Assembly: GCA_934667465.1 (NCBI GenBank)
Contig: CAKUMG010000176.1
Coordinates: 1 to 8,906 of the forward strand
Length of the DNA: 8,906 nucleotides
Source: an uncultured Actinoplanes sp.
Lineage (GTDB): Bacteria > Actinomycetota > Actinomycetes > Mycobacteriales > Micromonosporaceae
Reading direction: 5' to 3'
Shown in pieces: positions 1 through 6,070 of the stretch. The translations under genes were made by a program, and so were the position numbers. The notes beneath the pieces are model-generated. The model was given only the letters and a program-made list of their open reading frames with translations, made no database searches and was not told where the DNA came from. Every line of letters begins with the position of its first letter. Position 1 is the first letter of the stretch.

Positions 1-384
1 GGCACGGGCTACGACGGAGGCACCGCCTATCATGGCGGCACGGGCTTCGGCGACGGAACGGGCTACATCCCCGACAGCGGCACGGCCTACACCGCCGACA
101 ACGGCTACGCCGCCGAGTCCCTGCCCCACTTCGAGGACGACGCCAGCGTTGGCATCAGCACCACGTACGGCCGGAGCGCCCAGGCCCACGACAGCGCGCC
201 CTACGACGAGCCGGCCCCCGACTACCGCGGGAACACCTACGGCAGCGCCGACCCCGCCCCCCGGGGCACCGCCTACGGCAACCGCGGCCGCGGCGACTCG
301 GGCTACGGCCAGCAGCACGCCGCCCCGAACCACGACCGCTATGACGACCCGGCCGAGCACGCCGGCGGCCGCCGCCGCAGATGA
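1..384 (+). CDS. 3' end of an unrecognised gene; Gly/Tyr-rich disordered tail (5' end outside window)
   Basis: The frame is open from base 1 with no internal start needed and ends at TGA 382-384, giving 127 C-terminal residues. Nearly every codon ends in C or G, as in the neighbouring genes, which supports real coding. The peptide is low complexity: about 24 Gly and 12 Tyr, only one Leu, and no Lys, Cys, Trp or Met. Near the start there is a loose repeat of GT-G/A-Y/F motifs (GTGY, GTAY, GTGF, GTGY, GTAY). The rest is rich in Asp, Pro and Ala, and the tail ends GGRRRR. No domain or membrane segment is visible, so this is probably the disordered, soluble tail of a larger protein. I do not recognise the family. 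The last codons lie inside the first unit of the tandem array beginning at 371, so the arginine tail may be a by-product of repeat growth. The gene converges on nuoD. Confidence 0.7.
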   Translation, partial: GTGYDGGTAYHGGTGFGDGTGYIPDSGTAYTADNGYAAESLPHFEDDASVGISTTYGRSAQAHDSAPYDEPAPDYRGNTYGSADPAPRGTAYGNRGRGDSGYGQQHAAPNHDRYDDPAEHAGGRRRR

Positions 385-532
385 CCCCCGGCCGCCGCAG
401 GTGACCCCGGCCGCCGCAGGTGACCCCGGCCGCTGCGGGTGACCCCGGCCGCCGCAGGTGACCCGCCGCTGCAGGTGACCCCCGGCCGCCGCCGATGACC
501 CGCCGCTGCAGGTGACCCCCGGCCGCCGCAGA
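371..532. repeat. Tandem repeat array, 17-20 bp units, about 8 copies plus a partial
   Basis: The core unit is GCCGCCGCAGGTGACCCCG. Units run 371-390, 391-409, 410-428, 429-447, 448-464, 465-484, 485-501 and 502-521, with a partial one from 522. Lengths vary (20, 19, 19, 19, 17, 20, 17, 20) mainly through the number of C's before the next unit. Substitutions such as GCT for GCC or ATGA for GTGA mark individual copies. Six units contain GGTGACC. The array overlaps the stop codon of the upstream gene and fills most of the 159-bp gap between the two convergent genes. Unit lengths are not multiples of three, so it is not a translated repeat. No clear U-tailed terminator hairpin is visible. Confidence 0.9.
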
Positions 533-543
533 GCCCGCGGACC

Positions 544-1686
544 CTACTTGTCGATGTCCCCGACGACGAAGAACATCGACCCCAGGATCGCGATCAGATC
601 GGGCACCAGGCACCCGGGGATCAGCGTCGCCAGCGCCTGCACGTTCGCGTACGACGCGGTCCGCAGCTTCAACCGCCACGGCGTCTTCTCGCCCCGGGAC
701 ACCAGGTAGTAGCCGTTGATGCCGAGCGGGTTCTCCGTCCACGCGTACGTGTGCCCCTCCGGCGCCTTCACCACCTTGGGCAGCCGGACGTTGACCGGCC
801 CGCCGAGCTGGTCCACCCGGTCCAGGCACTGCTCGGCCAGGTCTAGCGACACGTGCACCTGGTCCAGCAGCACCTCGAAACGGGCGTGGCAGTCGCCGGC
901 CGTCCGGGTGACCACGGGCACGTCCAGCTCGCCGTAGGCCAGGTACGGTTCGTCGCGCCGCAGGTCGAAGTCGAGGCCGCTGGCGCGCGCGACCGGCCCG
1001 GAAGCGCCGTACGCGGCTGCCTGCTCGGCAGTCAGCACGCCGACCCCGACCGTCCGGGCGCGGAAGATGTCGTTGTTCCGGATGACGTTGTCGAGGTCGG
1101 GCAGGCGCCGGCGGACCTGGGCGATCGCCTCGCGGGCGCGGCGCGTCCAGCCGGCCGGGACCTCCTCCTTGAGACCGCCGACCCGGTTGAACATGTAGTG
1201 GATCCGGCCGCCCGAGACCTCCTCCATCACGCCCTGCAGCGTCTCGCGCTCGCGGAACGCGTAGAACATGGGCGTGATGGCGCCGATCTCGAGCGGGTAG
1301 GAGCCCAGGAACATCAGGTGGTTGAGCACCCGGTTGAGCTCGGCCAGCGCCATCCGCAGCCAGGTCGCGCGCTCGGGCACCTCGATGCCCATGAGCCGCT
1401 CGACGGCCAGCACGACGCCGAGCTCGTTGGAGAAGGCGGAGAGCCAGTCGTGCCGGTTGGCGAGCACGATGATCTGCCGGTAGTCGCGCACCTCGAACAG
1501 CTTCTCGGCGCCGCGGTGCATGTAGCCGATGACGGGTTCGCAGGCGACCACGCGCTCGCCGTCGAGGGTCAGTTTGAGGCGCAGCACGCCGTGGGTGGAG
1601 GGGTGCTGCGGGCCGATGTTGAGGACCATGTCGGCGGTGTCCAGCCCGGCACCCGTACCGACGGTCATCTCGCGCACGTCACTCAC
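544..1686 (-). CDS. nuoD: NuoD-like NADH-quinone oxidoreductase subunit D (short, orphan paralogue)
   Basis: NuoD (49-kDa/NDUFS2 family) forms, with NuoB, the quinone pocket in the peripheral arm of respiratory complex I. This protein has the family framework: [11 protein letters not shown] near residues 23-33, GYMHRGAEK around 55-63, [20 protein letters not shown], and the C-terminal GYYLVSRG and VVGDIDK segments. At 380 residues it is shorter than usual (about 400-440). I chose GTG at 1686 because it overlaps the upstream methyltransferase stop by 4 bp (GTGA). ATG at 1668 is the alternative; an upstream extension would run into the methyltransferase gene. Against bovine NDUFS2 (gapless here, recalled from memory), His59 is kept as His32 and Arg85 as Arg58, but Tyr108 is Trp81 and Asp160 is Glu133. 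No other nuo gene is in the window, so this is probably a second nuoD-type gene rather than the main operon copy. Confidence 0.93.
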   Translation of the reverse strand: MSDVREMTVGTGAGLDTADMVLNIGPQHPSTHGVLRLKLTLDGERVVACEPVIGYMHRGAEKLFEVRDYRQIIVLANRHDWLSAFSNELGVVLAVERLMGIEVPERATWLRMALAELNRVLNHLMFLGSYPLEIGAITPMFYAFRERETLQGVMEEVSGGRIHYMFNRVGGLKEEVPAGWTRRAREAIAQVRRRLPDLDNVIRNNDIFRARTVGVGVLTAEQAAAYGASGPVARASGLDFDLRRDEPYLAYGELDVPVVTRTAGDCHARFEVLLDQVHVSLDLAEQCLDRVDQLGGPVNVRLPKVVKAPEGHTYAWTENPLGINGYYLVSRGEKTPWRLKLRTASYANVQALATLIPGCLVPDLIAILGSMFFVVGDIDK

Positions 1687-2669
1687 GGCTCGATCGTCCC
1701 ACGAAGCTCGATGCCCACCTCGTGCAGCAGCCACAGATGTCCGCCCAGCCCGTCCGGATCGGTCAGCTCGGCAGCCGCACCCGCCGCGCCCAGCGTCCGG
1801 AGATAGGCCGCCGGGTCACTGCGGGCAAGATCCAGCGGTGGGCGGCCGCCGTCGACACCGAGGGATCGGAGCGCATTGCGCTGAGTGATGATCTTGTACG
1901 GCGTCCCGGCCGCCCCCGCCGCCGCATCCACCGCGACGTGGGCGGTCAGGTCGCAGGACCCGTCCGGCACGGGCACCACCTGACGCCCGCCCCGGAACCC
2001 CGTCAACGTACCCAGCGCCGGCCGCTCGGATCGCAGGTGTCCGTAATCGATCGTGAGCGCCGCCCCGCGCCGCACCGTGTCGACCGCGTCCGCCCAGGCC
2101 CGGTCGCGCGGCGAGCCCACCTCGATCCGGTTCCCCGGCAGCGCCCCCGGCCACCACCGCTCGATCCAGAAGCGCTCGGCGGCGTCCACGTCCCGTCCGA
2201 GCGACTCGTTCCCGGCCGCGTCGACCAGCACCCGCCGCGCCCGCCCGCCGGCATCCACCTCGGCGACGTCCAGGGGCACGTTGTCCAGCCATTCCGTGGC
2301 GAGCAGCAGCCCCACGACCTCGGCCGGGGGCTCTCGCAGCCAGCCGATCTCCGCGGGCAGCCCCTCCGGCCGGGGCGCGACCTCGACCCCGGTGAGCCGC
2401 AGCCGGCCCTCGAATCCGTCGCCGAGCGCGTGCAGGGCGGTCAGCAACTCCCCGCGCCCCGCGCCCACGTCGACGACCTGCAGCACCGGGGGCCGGCCGA
2501 GCGCGTCGTCCACCGACCGCAGCAGCCGCAGCAGCGCGCCCGCGAACAGCGGCGAGGCGTGCACACTGGTGCGGAAATGGTCCGCGGGGCCGGCCTGCGC
2601 CCCGGTGAAGAAGCCGACCGGCCCGTACAGAGCGTGCTCCATCGCCGCGCGCCAACCCCGAGAATCCAC
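1683..2669 (-). CDS. MidA/NDUFAF7-family SAM-dependent methyltransferase (COG1565, DUF185)
   Basis: The 328-residue protein has a class I methyltransferase core. SAM motif I is [11 protein letters not shown] (about 65-75) and ATEWLDNVP (124-132) matches the family's NEFLDALP-type motif. Further on come [22 protein letters not shown] (the family's D-TAH/SHVD signature) and [12 protein letters not shown]. The N-terminal [12 protein letters not shown] and DHFRTS segments also fit MidA. In mitochondria the homologue NDUFAF7 dimethylates an arginine of NDUFS2 during complex I assembly; that this bacterial protein does the same is inference. It lies directly upstream of the nuoD homologue, with its TGA inside that gene's GTG start, so the pair should be co-translated. 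The start is GTG 2669. ATG 2642 (residue 10, MEHALYG) is a real alternative, because neither has a well-spaced ribosome binding site. The GTG has a possible -10 element 6 nt upstream and may be leaderless. Confidence 0.88.
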   Translation of the reverse strand: MDSRGWRAAMEHALYGPVGFFTGAQAGPADHFRTSVHASPLFAGALLRLLRSVDDALGRPPVLQVVDVGAGRGELLTALHALGDGFEGRLRLTGVEVAPRPEGLPAEIGWLREPPAEVVGLLLATEWLDNVPLDVAEVDAGGRARRVLVDAAGNESLGRDVDAAERFWIERWWPGALPGNRIEVGSPRDRAWADAVDTVRRGAALTIDYGHLRSERPALGTLTGFRGGRQVVPVPDGSCDLTAHVAVDAAAGAAGTPYKIITQRNALRSLGVDGGRPPLDLARSDPAAYLRTLGAAGAAAELTDPDGLGGHLWLLHEVGIELRGTIEP

Positions 2670-2670
2670 G

Positions 2671-2687
2671 CCCCCAATCTAGGGGGG
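2671..2687 (-). promoter_or_regulatory. Candidate -10 element of the methyltransferase-nuoD operon inside a C5/G5 inverted repeat
   Basis: On the minus strand TAGATT (2681-2676) ends 6 nt before GTG 2669, which fits the -10 of a leaderless transcript. It is flanked by CCCCC (2671-2675) and GGGGGG (2682-2687), which form an inverted repeat around it. No good -35 hexamer is seen at 17 bp. A repressor or a hairpin could act here, but this is inferred from position only. Confidence 0.3.
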
Positions 2688-2698
2688 TGCGGTTGTTC

Positions 2699-2737
2699 AC
2701 ACGCACTTGTCACGGGCGTGTTACGGCGGCGCATACT
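2699..2737 (+). promoter_or_regulatory. Candidate promoter/operator upstream of the DUF2520-panC-panD operon
   Basis: TTGTCA (2707-2712) resembles a -35 and CATACT (2732-2737) a -10, but the 19-bp spacer is long, so the assignment is weak. An inverted repeat, ACACGC (2699-2704) and GCGTGT (2716-2721), straddles the -35-like element with an 11-nt spacer, an arrangement that could bind a dimeric regulator. It lies in the 108-bp region shared with the divergent methyltransferase gene. Confidence 0.25.
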
Positions 2738-2777
2738 GGCGATCGACCGGTACCCCTTGACGAGGACTGGATCCGAT

Positions 2778-3644
2778 ATGAACGCACGTTCCCTGACCGT
2801 CGGCGTGATCGGCGCGGGACGGGTGGGTGCCGTCACCGGCGCCGCCCTGGCCGCCGCCGGGCACCACGTCGTCGCCGCGGCCGCCGTCTCCGCGGCCTCC
2901 CGCAAGCGCGCCCGCCGCCTGCTGCCCGCGGCCGAGATCCTGCCCGCCGACGAGGTCGCCAGGGCCGCCACCGATCTGCTGCTGGTCGCCGTGCCCGACG
3001 ACGCGCTGGCCGGCGTGGTGGCCGGTCTCGCCGCCACGGGCGCGCTCGGCTCGCGCACCGTCGTCGCGCACACCTCCGGCGCCCACGGCCTCGCGGTCCT
3101 GGGCGGTGTCGAGGGCCTCGCGCTGCACCCGGCGATGACCTTCACCGGGGCGGTGTCCGACCTCGATCGGCTGCCCGGCATCGCGTGGGGCGTGACCGCC
3201 CACGACCGGGTCCTCGCCGCCCGGCTGGTCGCCGACCTCGGCGGCGTGCCCGAGTGGATCGCTGAGGAGGCCCGCCCGCTCTATCACGCGGCGCTCGCCC
3301 ACGGCGCGAACCACCTGGTCACGCTCGTCAACGAGGCGGCCGACGCGCTGCGCGCCGCGGGGGTCGAGCGGCCCGGCGCGGTGCTGTCGCCGCTGCTGCA
3401 CGCCGCGCTCGGCAACGCGCTGGAGCTGGGCGACGCCGCCCTGACGGGTCCCGTCTCCCGGGGCGACGCGGGGACCGTACGCAAGCATCTCGATCATCTC
3501 GCCCCGGAATCGGCACCGGCCTATCTCGCCCTCGCCCGGCGCACGGCTGCCCGGGCCGTCGCCTCCGGTCGCCTGCGCCCGCAGGACGCGACCGCACTGC
3601 TCGATGTCCTCGCCGCCAAGCCGATCGTGGGGAGCCCGTCATGA
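2778..3644 (+). CDS. Rossmann-fold DUF2520 oxidoreductase-like protein (COG5495), first gene of the pantothenate operon
   Basis: The protein has 288 residues. The N-terminal NAD(P)-binding Rossmann domain starts at [10 protein letters not shown], with GAGRVG at 12-17, and continues through [11 protein letters not shown] and [20 protein letters not shown] follows. The helical C-terminal part ([19 protein letters not shown] and [10 protein letters not shown]) fits the DUF2520 domain, which resembles the C-terminal halves of ketopantoate and hydroxyacid reductases. The ATG at 2778 has AGGA about 11 nt upstream. The stop overlaps the panC ATG by 4 bp (ATGA), and as I recall the homologue Rv3603c precedes panC-panD-coaX in Mycobacterium tuberculosis. 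The context argues for a step in pantothenate synthesis, with NADPH-dependent ketopantoate reduction the obvious candidate. As I recall, the non-PanE ketopantoate reductase PanG of Francisella belongs to a similar group. The exact reaction is not proven by the sequence. Confidence 0.9.
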   Translation: MNARSLTVGVIGAGRVGAVTGAALAAAGHHVVAAAAVSAASRKRARRLLPAAEILPADEVARAATDLLLVAVPDDALAGVVAGLAATGALGSRTVVAHTSGAHGLAVLGGVEGLALHPAMTFTGAVSDLDRLPGIAWGVTAHDRVLAARLVADLGGVPEWIAEEARPLYHAALAHGANHLVTLVNEAADALRAAGVERPGAVLSPLLHAALGNALELGDAALTGPVSRGDAGTVRKHLDHLAPESAPAYLALARRTAARAVASGRLRPQDATALLDVLAAKPIVGSPS

Positions 3645-4474
3645 CCGTTCTCGTTCACACCCGCGCCGAGCTGGCGGCCGCCCGCGCGGCGGCGCCCGGC
3701 CGGGTCGCCGTCGTGATGACCATGGGCGCCCTGCACGAGGGGCACCGGCAGCTCATGCGCGTGGCCCGGGAGCGGGCCGACGTCGTGATCGCCACGGTCT
3801 TCGTCAACCCGCTGCAGTTCGGCCCGAACGAGGACTACGACAAGTATCCCCGCACCCTGGAGGCCGACGTCGAGGCCTGCACGGCGGAGGGTGTCGACGT
3901 CGTCTTCGCACCGGGTCGCGACGAGATGTACCCGGACGGCACGCCGCAGGTCACGATGAACGCGGGCCCGATGGGCGAGCTCCTCGAGGGCGCGAGCCGC
4001 CCCGGCCACTTCTCCGGCATGCTCACGGTCGTCGCCAAGCTGCTCCGGCTGACCGGCGCCGACGTCGCGTTCTTCGGCGAGAAGGACTACCAGCAGCTCG
4101 CGCTGATCACCCGCATGGTCCGCGACGTCGAGCTCGGCGTCGAGATCGTGGGAGTCCCCACCGTACGGGAAAGCGACGGTCTGGCCCTCTCCAGCCGCAA
4201 CCGCTATCTCTCCCCCGAGGAGCGGCGGTCGGCGCTCGCCCTGTCGCAGGCGCTCCGGGAGGGCGCGGCGCAGAACGACCCGCAGCTGGTGCTCGAGGCG
4301 GCCACCAAGATCCTGGAGGACGAGCCCGGCGTCCGCGTCGACTATCTCGCCCTGACCGACCCGCTGCTCGGCCCCGCGCCCGCGGCCGGCCCCGCCCGCC
4401 TGCTCGTCGCCGCCCGGGTCGGCGCGACCCGGCTCATCGACAACGTCCCGGTTCTGCTCGGAAAGGCCGCCTGA
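3641..4474 (+). CDS. panC: Pantothenate synthetase (pantoate-beta-alanine ligase)
   Basis: PanC joins pantoate and beta-alanine using ATP, through a pantoyl-adenylate, to give pantothenate in the cytoplasm. The 277-residue length is normal. Landmarks are [10 protein letters not shown] (26-35) with the HIGH-type HEGH nucleotide-binding motif, [20 protein letters not shown] for pantoate binding, [22 protein letters not shown], and the SSRNRYLS loop corresponding to KMSKS. All expected motifs are intact. The ATG overlaps the DUF2520 stop (ATGA), with GGGGAG at 3629-3634 six bases upstream as ribosome binding site. The stop TGA shares its last base with the panD ATG. Its beta-alanine substrate is the product of the next gene. 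Confidence 0.97.
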   Translation: MTVLVHTRAELAAARAAAPGRVAVVMTMGALHEGHRQLMRVARERADVVIATVFVNPLQFGPNEDYDKYPRTLEADVEACTAEGVDVVFAPGRDEMYPDGTPQVTMNAGPMGELLEGASRPGHFSGMLTVVAKLLRLTGADVAFFGEKDYQQLALITRMVRDVELGVEIVGVPTVRESDGLALSSRNRYLSPEERRSALALSQALREGAAQNDPQLVLEAATKILEDEPGVRVDYLALTDPLLGPAPAAGPARLLVAARVGATRLIDNVPVLLGKAA

Positions 4475-4902
4475 TGTTCCGCACGATGCTCAAGTCCAAG
4501 ATCCACCGGGCCACCGTGACCCAGGCCGACCTGCACTACGTGGGCTCGGTGACCATCGACGAGGACCTGCTCGACGCCGCGGACCTGCTGCCCGGCGAGC
4601 AGGTCGCGATCGTCGACGTCACCAACGGCGCGCGCCTGGAGACCTATGTGATCCCGGGCGAGCGCGGCAGCGGCGTGATCGGCATCAACGGCGCCGCCGC
4701 GCACCTCGTCCACCCCGGTGACCTGGTCATCCTCATCTCCTACGGGCAGATGGACGACGCCGAGGCCCGCTCCTACCGGCCGCTTGTCGTGCACGTCGAC
4801 GCGGACAACAAGATCCTCGAGCTGGGTGCGGACCCGGCGGCCGCGGTGCCGGGCATGGCCGACGATCTCGTCCGGGGTGACCTGACGCTCTCCGCCTCCT
4901 GA
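4474..4902 (+). CDS. panD: Aspartate 1-decarboxylase (pyruvoyl-type proenzyme)
   Basis: PanD decarboxylates L-aspartate to beta-alanine, the amine substrate of PanC. The proenzyme cleaves itself between Gly24 and Ser25 to make the pyruvoyl cofactor. Those residues are present in YVGSVTID, as are Lys9, His11, Arg54 and Tyr58, the active-site positions known from the E. coli enzyme, and [17 protein letters not shown] downstream. The 142-residue length fits actinobacterial PanD, which has a longer C-terminal tail than E. coli; here the tail ends DLTLSAS. The ATG overlaps the panC stop by one base (TGATG), and AAAGG lies 7 nt upstream. It is the last gene of the coupled trio and is followed by a repeat array with a hairpin. 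Confidence 0.97.
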   Translation: MFRTMLKSKIHRATVTQADLHYVGSVTIDEDLLDAADLLPGEQVAIVDVTNGARLETYVIPGERGSGVIGINGAAAHLVHPGDLVILISYGQMDDAEARSYRPLVVHVDADNKILELGADPAAAVPGMADDLVRGDLTLSAS

Positions 4903-4906
4903 AGCG

Positions 4907-4997
4907 CCCGCCCGAGCCGCCCGCTCGAGCCGCCCGCTCGAGCCGCCCGCCCGAGCCGCCCGCCCGAGCCGCCCGCCCGAGCCGCCGGCTCGGAGCG
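4907..4997. repeat. 13-bp tandem repeat array (6 copies plus a degenerate seventh)
   Basis: The unit CCCGCCCGAGCCG repeats at 4907-4919, 4920-4932, 4933-4945, 4946-4958, 4959-4971 and 4972-4984, followed by a diverged copy at 4985-4997. Units 2 and 3 share one C-to-T change that creates CTCGAG, which suggests unit duplication. The array begins only 5 bp after the panD stop and occupies about half of the 195-bp gap before the lipoprotein gene. Confidence 0.92.
4977..4993 (+). terminator. Candidate terminator-like hairpin after panD
   Basis: CCGAGC (4977-4982), a 5-nt loop and GCTCGG (4988-4993) form a perfect GC stem at the junction of the last regular and the degenerate 13-bp unit. There is no U-run, as is common for actinobacterial termination sites, so a terminator role is inferred from its place between panD and the next promoter. 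Confidence 0.4.
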
Positions 4998-5052
4998 CCG
5001 TCGGAGCGCGCCCGAGGGCTGCGAAGCGTACAAGTGTCCCTCTTTACTGCCT

Positions 5053-5058
5053 TATGAT
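5053..5058 (+). promoter_or_regulatory. Candidate -10 element of the lipoprotein gene
   Basis: TATGAT (5053-5058) is one base from the sigma-70 consensus and lies in a short AT-richer island (5028-5060) within very GC-rich sequence. No convincing -35 is visible 17-18 bp upstream. The predicted transcript would have a leader of about 32 nt before ATG 5098. Confidence 0.4.
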
Positions 5059-5097
5059 GGGCGAATCGGACATCGGATCGCGCCTCGGGAGGCCGGG

Positions 5098-6018
5098 ATG
5101 CCGCATTTCGGCCGGCGACCGGCCCTGGCCGCGGCGCTGCTGGGCCTTGCGCTGCTCGCCGCGGGCTGCACGAAGCCGGCCGGCGTGGACGGCGACCTGA
5201 CGAACGGCTGGGCCGCGATCGGCGTCCCCGCCGGGTTCACGCCCGTCGCCGGAACCTGCCACCTGGCCAACTTCTCGACGTCCGGTCCGCGGTCGGCGTA
5301 CGAGGAAATCGATTGTGCCGTCAAGCACCGCACCGAGACCGTCTTCGTCGGCGAGTACGCCGACCCGGCGGCCGAAGCCCCGGAGCCGCCCGCCGACGGC
5401 TCGGCCGCGACGAGGACCGCCTACAAGACGTGCGACGCGAAGACCAGTGCCTATGTCGGCGGCCCGTGGCGCACCGCCCGCCTGTGGGTCGGCATCACCC
5501 AGCCCACGAAGGCGGCCTGGACCGGCGGCGCCCGCTGGTACCGCTGCGAGGTGCTGGTCAGCAGCTCGGTCGAGGATGATGGCGGCCTGGTCCAGCGGGT
5601 GGGGAGCCTGCGGGGCGCGCTCGCGCAGCCCGAGTCCCCGCTGCTGCTGACGTGCTACGCGGTCCAGCTCGACAAGGACGGCAAGATCAGCTCGATGCCG
5701 GCGGCGTCGTGCGTGACCAAGCACAACGCGGAGTTCGCGGGCGTCTGGGAGGCGAGCGCCGCGGCGGCGTACCCGGCGACGCCGAAGGACTGGGACGCGT
5801 TCCACGCCGGCTGCCGGACCGTGATCGCCAAGTACGTCGGCGTGCCCGACGACGCCGACCTGCAGTACCGGGCGGGCGTGGTGTCCCTGCCGGGTGGCGA
5901 CGACGTCTGGGCGCTCGGCGACCGGGGCGTGCGCTGCTATCTCTGGGTGGACACGGCACCGCTGACCAGCTCGCTCGCCGGCAAGGGCGCGAAAGCGCTT
6001 CCCGTCCAATATCAGTGA
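5098..6018 (+). CDS. Secreted lipoprotein, septum-formation-like, with duplicated four-Cys modules
   Basis: The 306-residue protein begins with a type II signal peptide: Arg6-Arg7, a hydrophobic stretch 9-22, and the lipobox AAGC with lipidated Cys24. It should be anchored on the outer face of the membrane. The exported part contains two related modules. Module 1 has Cys54, Cys73, Cys112 and Cys150; module 2 has Cys186, Cys205, Cys239 and Cys280. Shared features are C-x3-H-x2-E after the second Cys (CAVKHRTE and CVTKHNAE), YVG a few residues after the third Cys, and WYRCEV or VRCYLW at the fourth. This resembles the 'septum formation' domain of actinobacterial lipoproteins; a direct role in division is not shown. 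GGGAGG (5087-5092) is a strong ribosome binding site 5 nt before the ATG. It sits between the pan and nad genes without overlapping either, and appears to have its own promoter. Confidence 0.85.
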   Translation: MPHFGRRPALAAALLGLALLAAGCTKPAGVDGDLTNGWAAIGVPAGFTPVAGTCHLANFSTSGPRSAYEEIDCAVKHRTETVFVGEYADPAAEAPEPPADGSAATRTAYKTCDAKTSAYVGGPWRTARLWVGITQPTKAAWTGGARWYRCEVLVSSSVEDDGGLVQRVGSLRGALAQPESPLLLTCYAVQLDKDGKISSMPAASCVTKHNAEFAGVWEASAAAAYPATPKDWDAFHAGCRTVIAKYVGVPDDADLQYRAGVVSLPGGDDVWALGDRGVRCYLWVDTAPLTSSLAGKGAKALPVQYQ

Positions 6019-6021
6019 GGA

Positions 6022-6050
6022 TTGTCGCCCCGGCTCGGCAGATGCATTCT
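6022..6050 (+). promoter_or_regulatory. Candidate sigma-70-type promoter of nadB-nadC
   Basis: TTGTCG (6022-6027) and CATTCT (6045-6050) are separated by 17 bp, the ideal spacing, between the lipoprotein stop (6018) and the nadB start. The predicted start of transcription is near 6057, leaving a leader of about 14 nt before ATG 6071. The -10 is only a moderate match. Confidence 0.4.
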
Positions 6051-6070
6051 CGACAGGGTTGACTGGGCGG

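Noticed and set aside
371..532. CRISPR array
   Set aside because: The units are directly adjacent with no unique spacers, and no cas genes are near.
155..829. Minus-strand frame running through the 17-20 bp repeat array
   Set aside because: Unit length is not a multiple of three, so the repeat is not translated as a protein repeat. Its larger part is a shifted frame of nuoD.
1687..1734. N-terminal extension of NuoD to an upstream ATG at 1734
   Set aside because: It would overlap the methyltransferase coding region by about 50 bp, and its 16 extra residues are unlike NuoD. GTG 1686 gives the typical 4-bp coupling.
853..1806. Plus-strand open frame of 317 codons opposite nuoD
   Set aside because: It has no recognisable motif, and the opposite strand carries unambiguous NuoD motifs.
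1722..2777. In-frame upstream extension of the DUF2520 gene to a 640-codon frame
   Set aside because: The extra part is antisense to the methyltransferase gene and lacks domain signals. The Rossmann domain begins right after ATG 2778, which has an AGGA ribosome binding site.
5014..5045. GAGGG/CCCTC stem followed by TTT before the lipoprotein gene as an intrinsic terminator, with a GCGAAGC mini-hairpin in its loop
   Set aside because: Only five pairs with a large loop, the T-run is three bases, and it overlaps the likely promoter region.
6059..6070. TTG start for nadB four codons upstream
   Set aside because: The CAGGG just before it is too close to act as a ribosome binding site; ATG 6071 is preferred.
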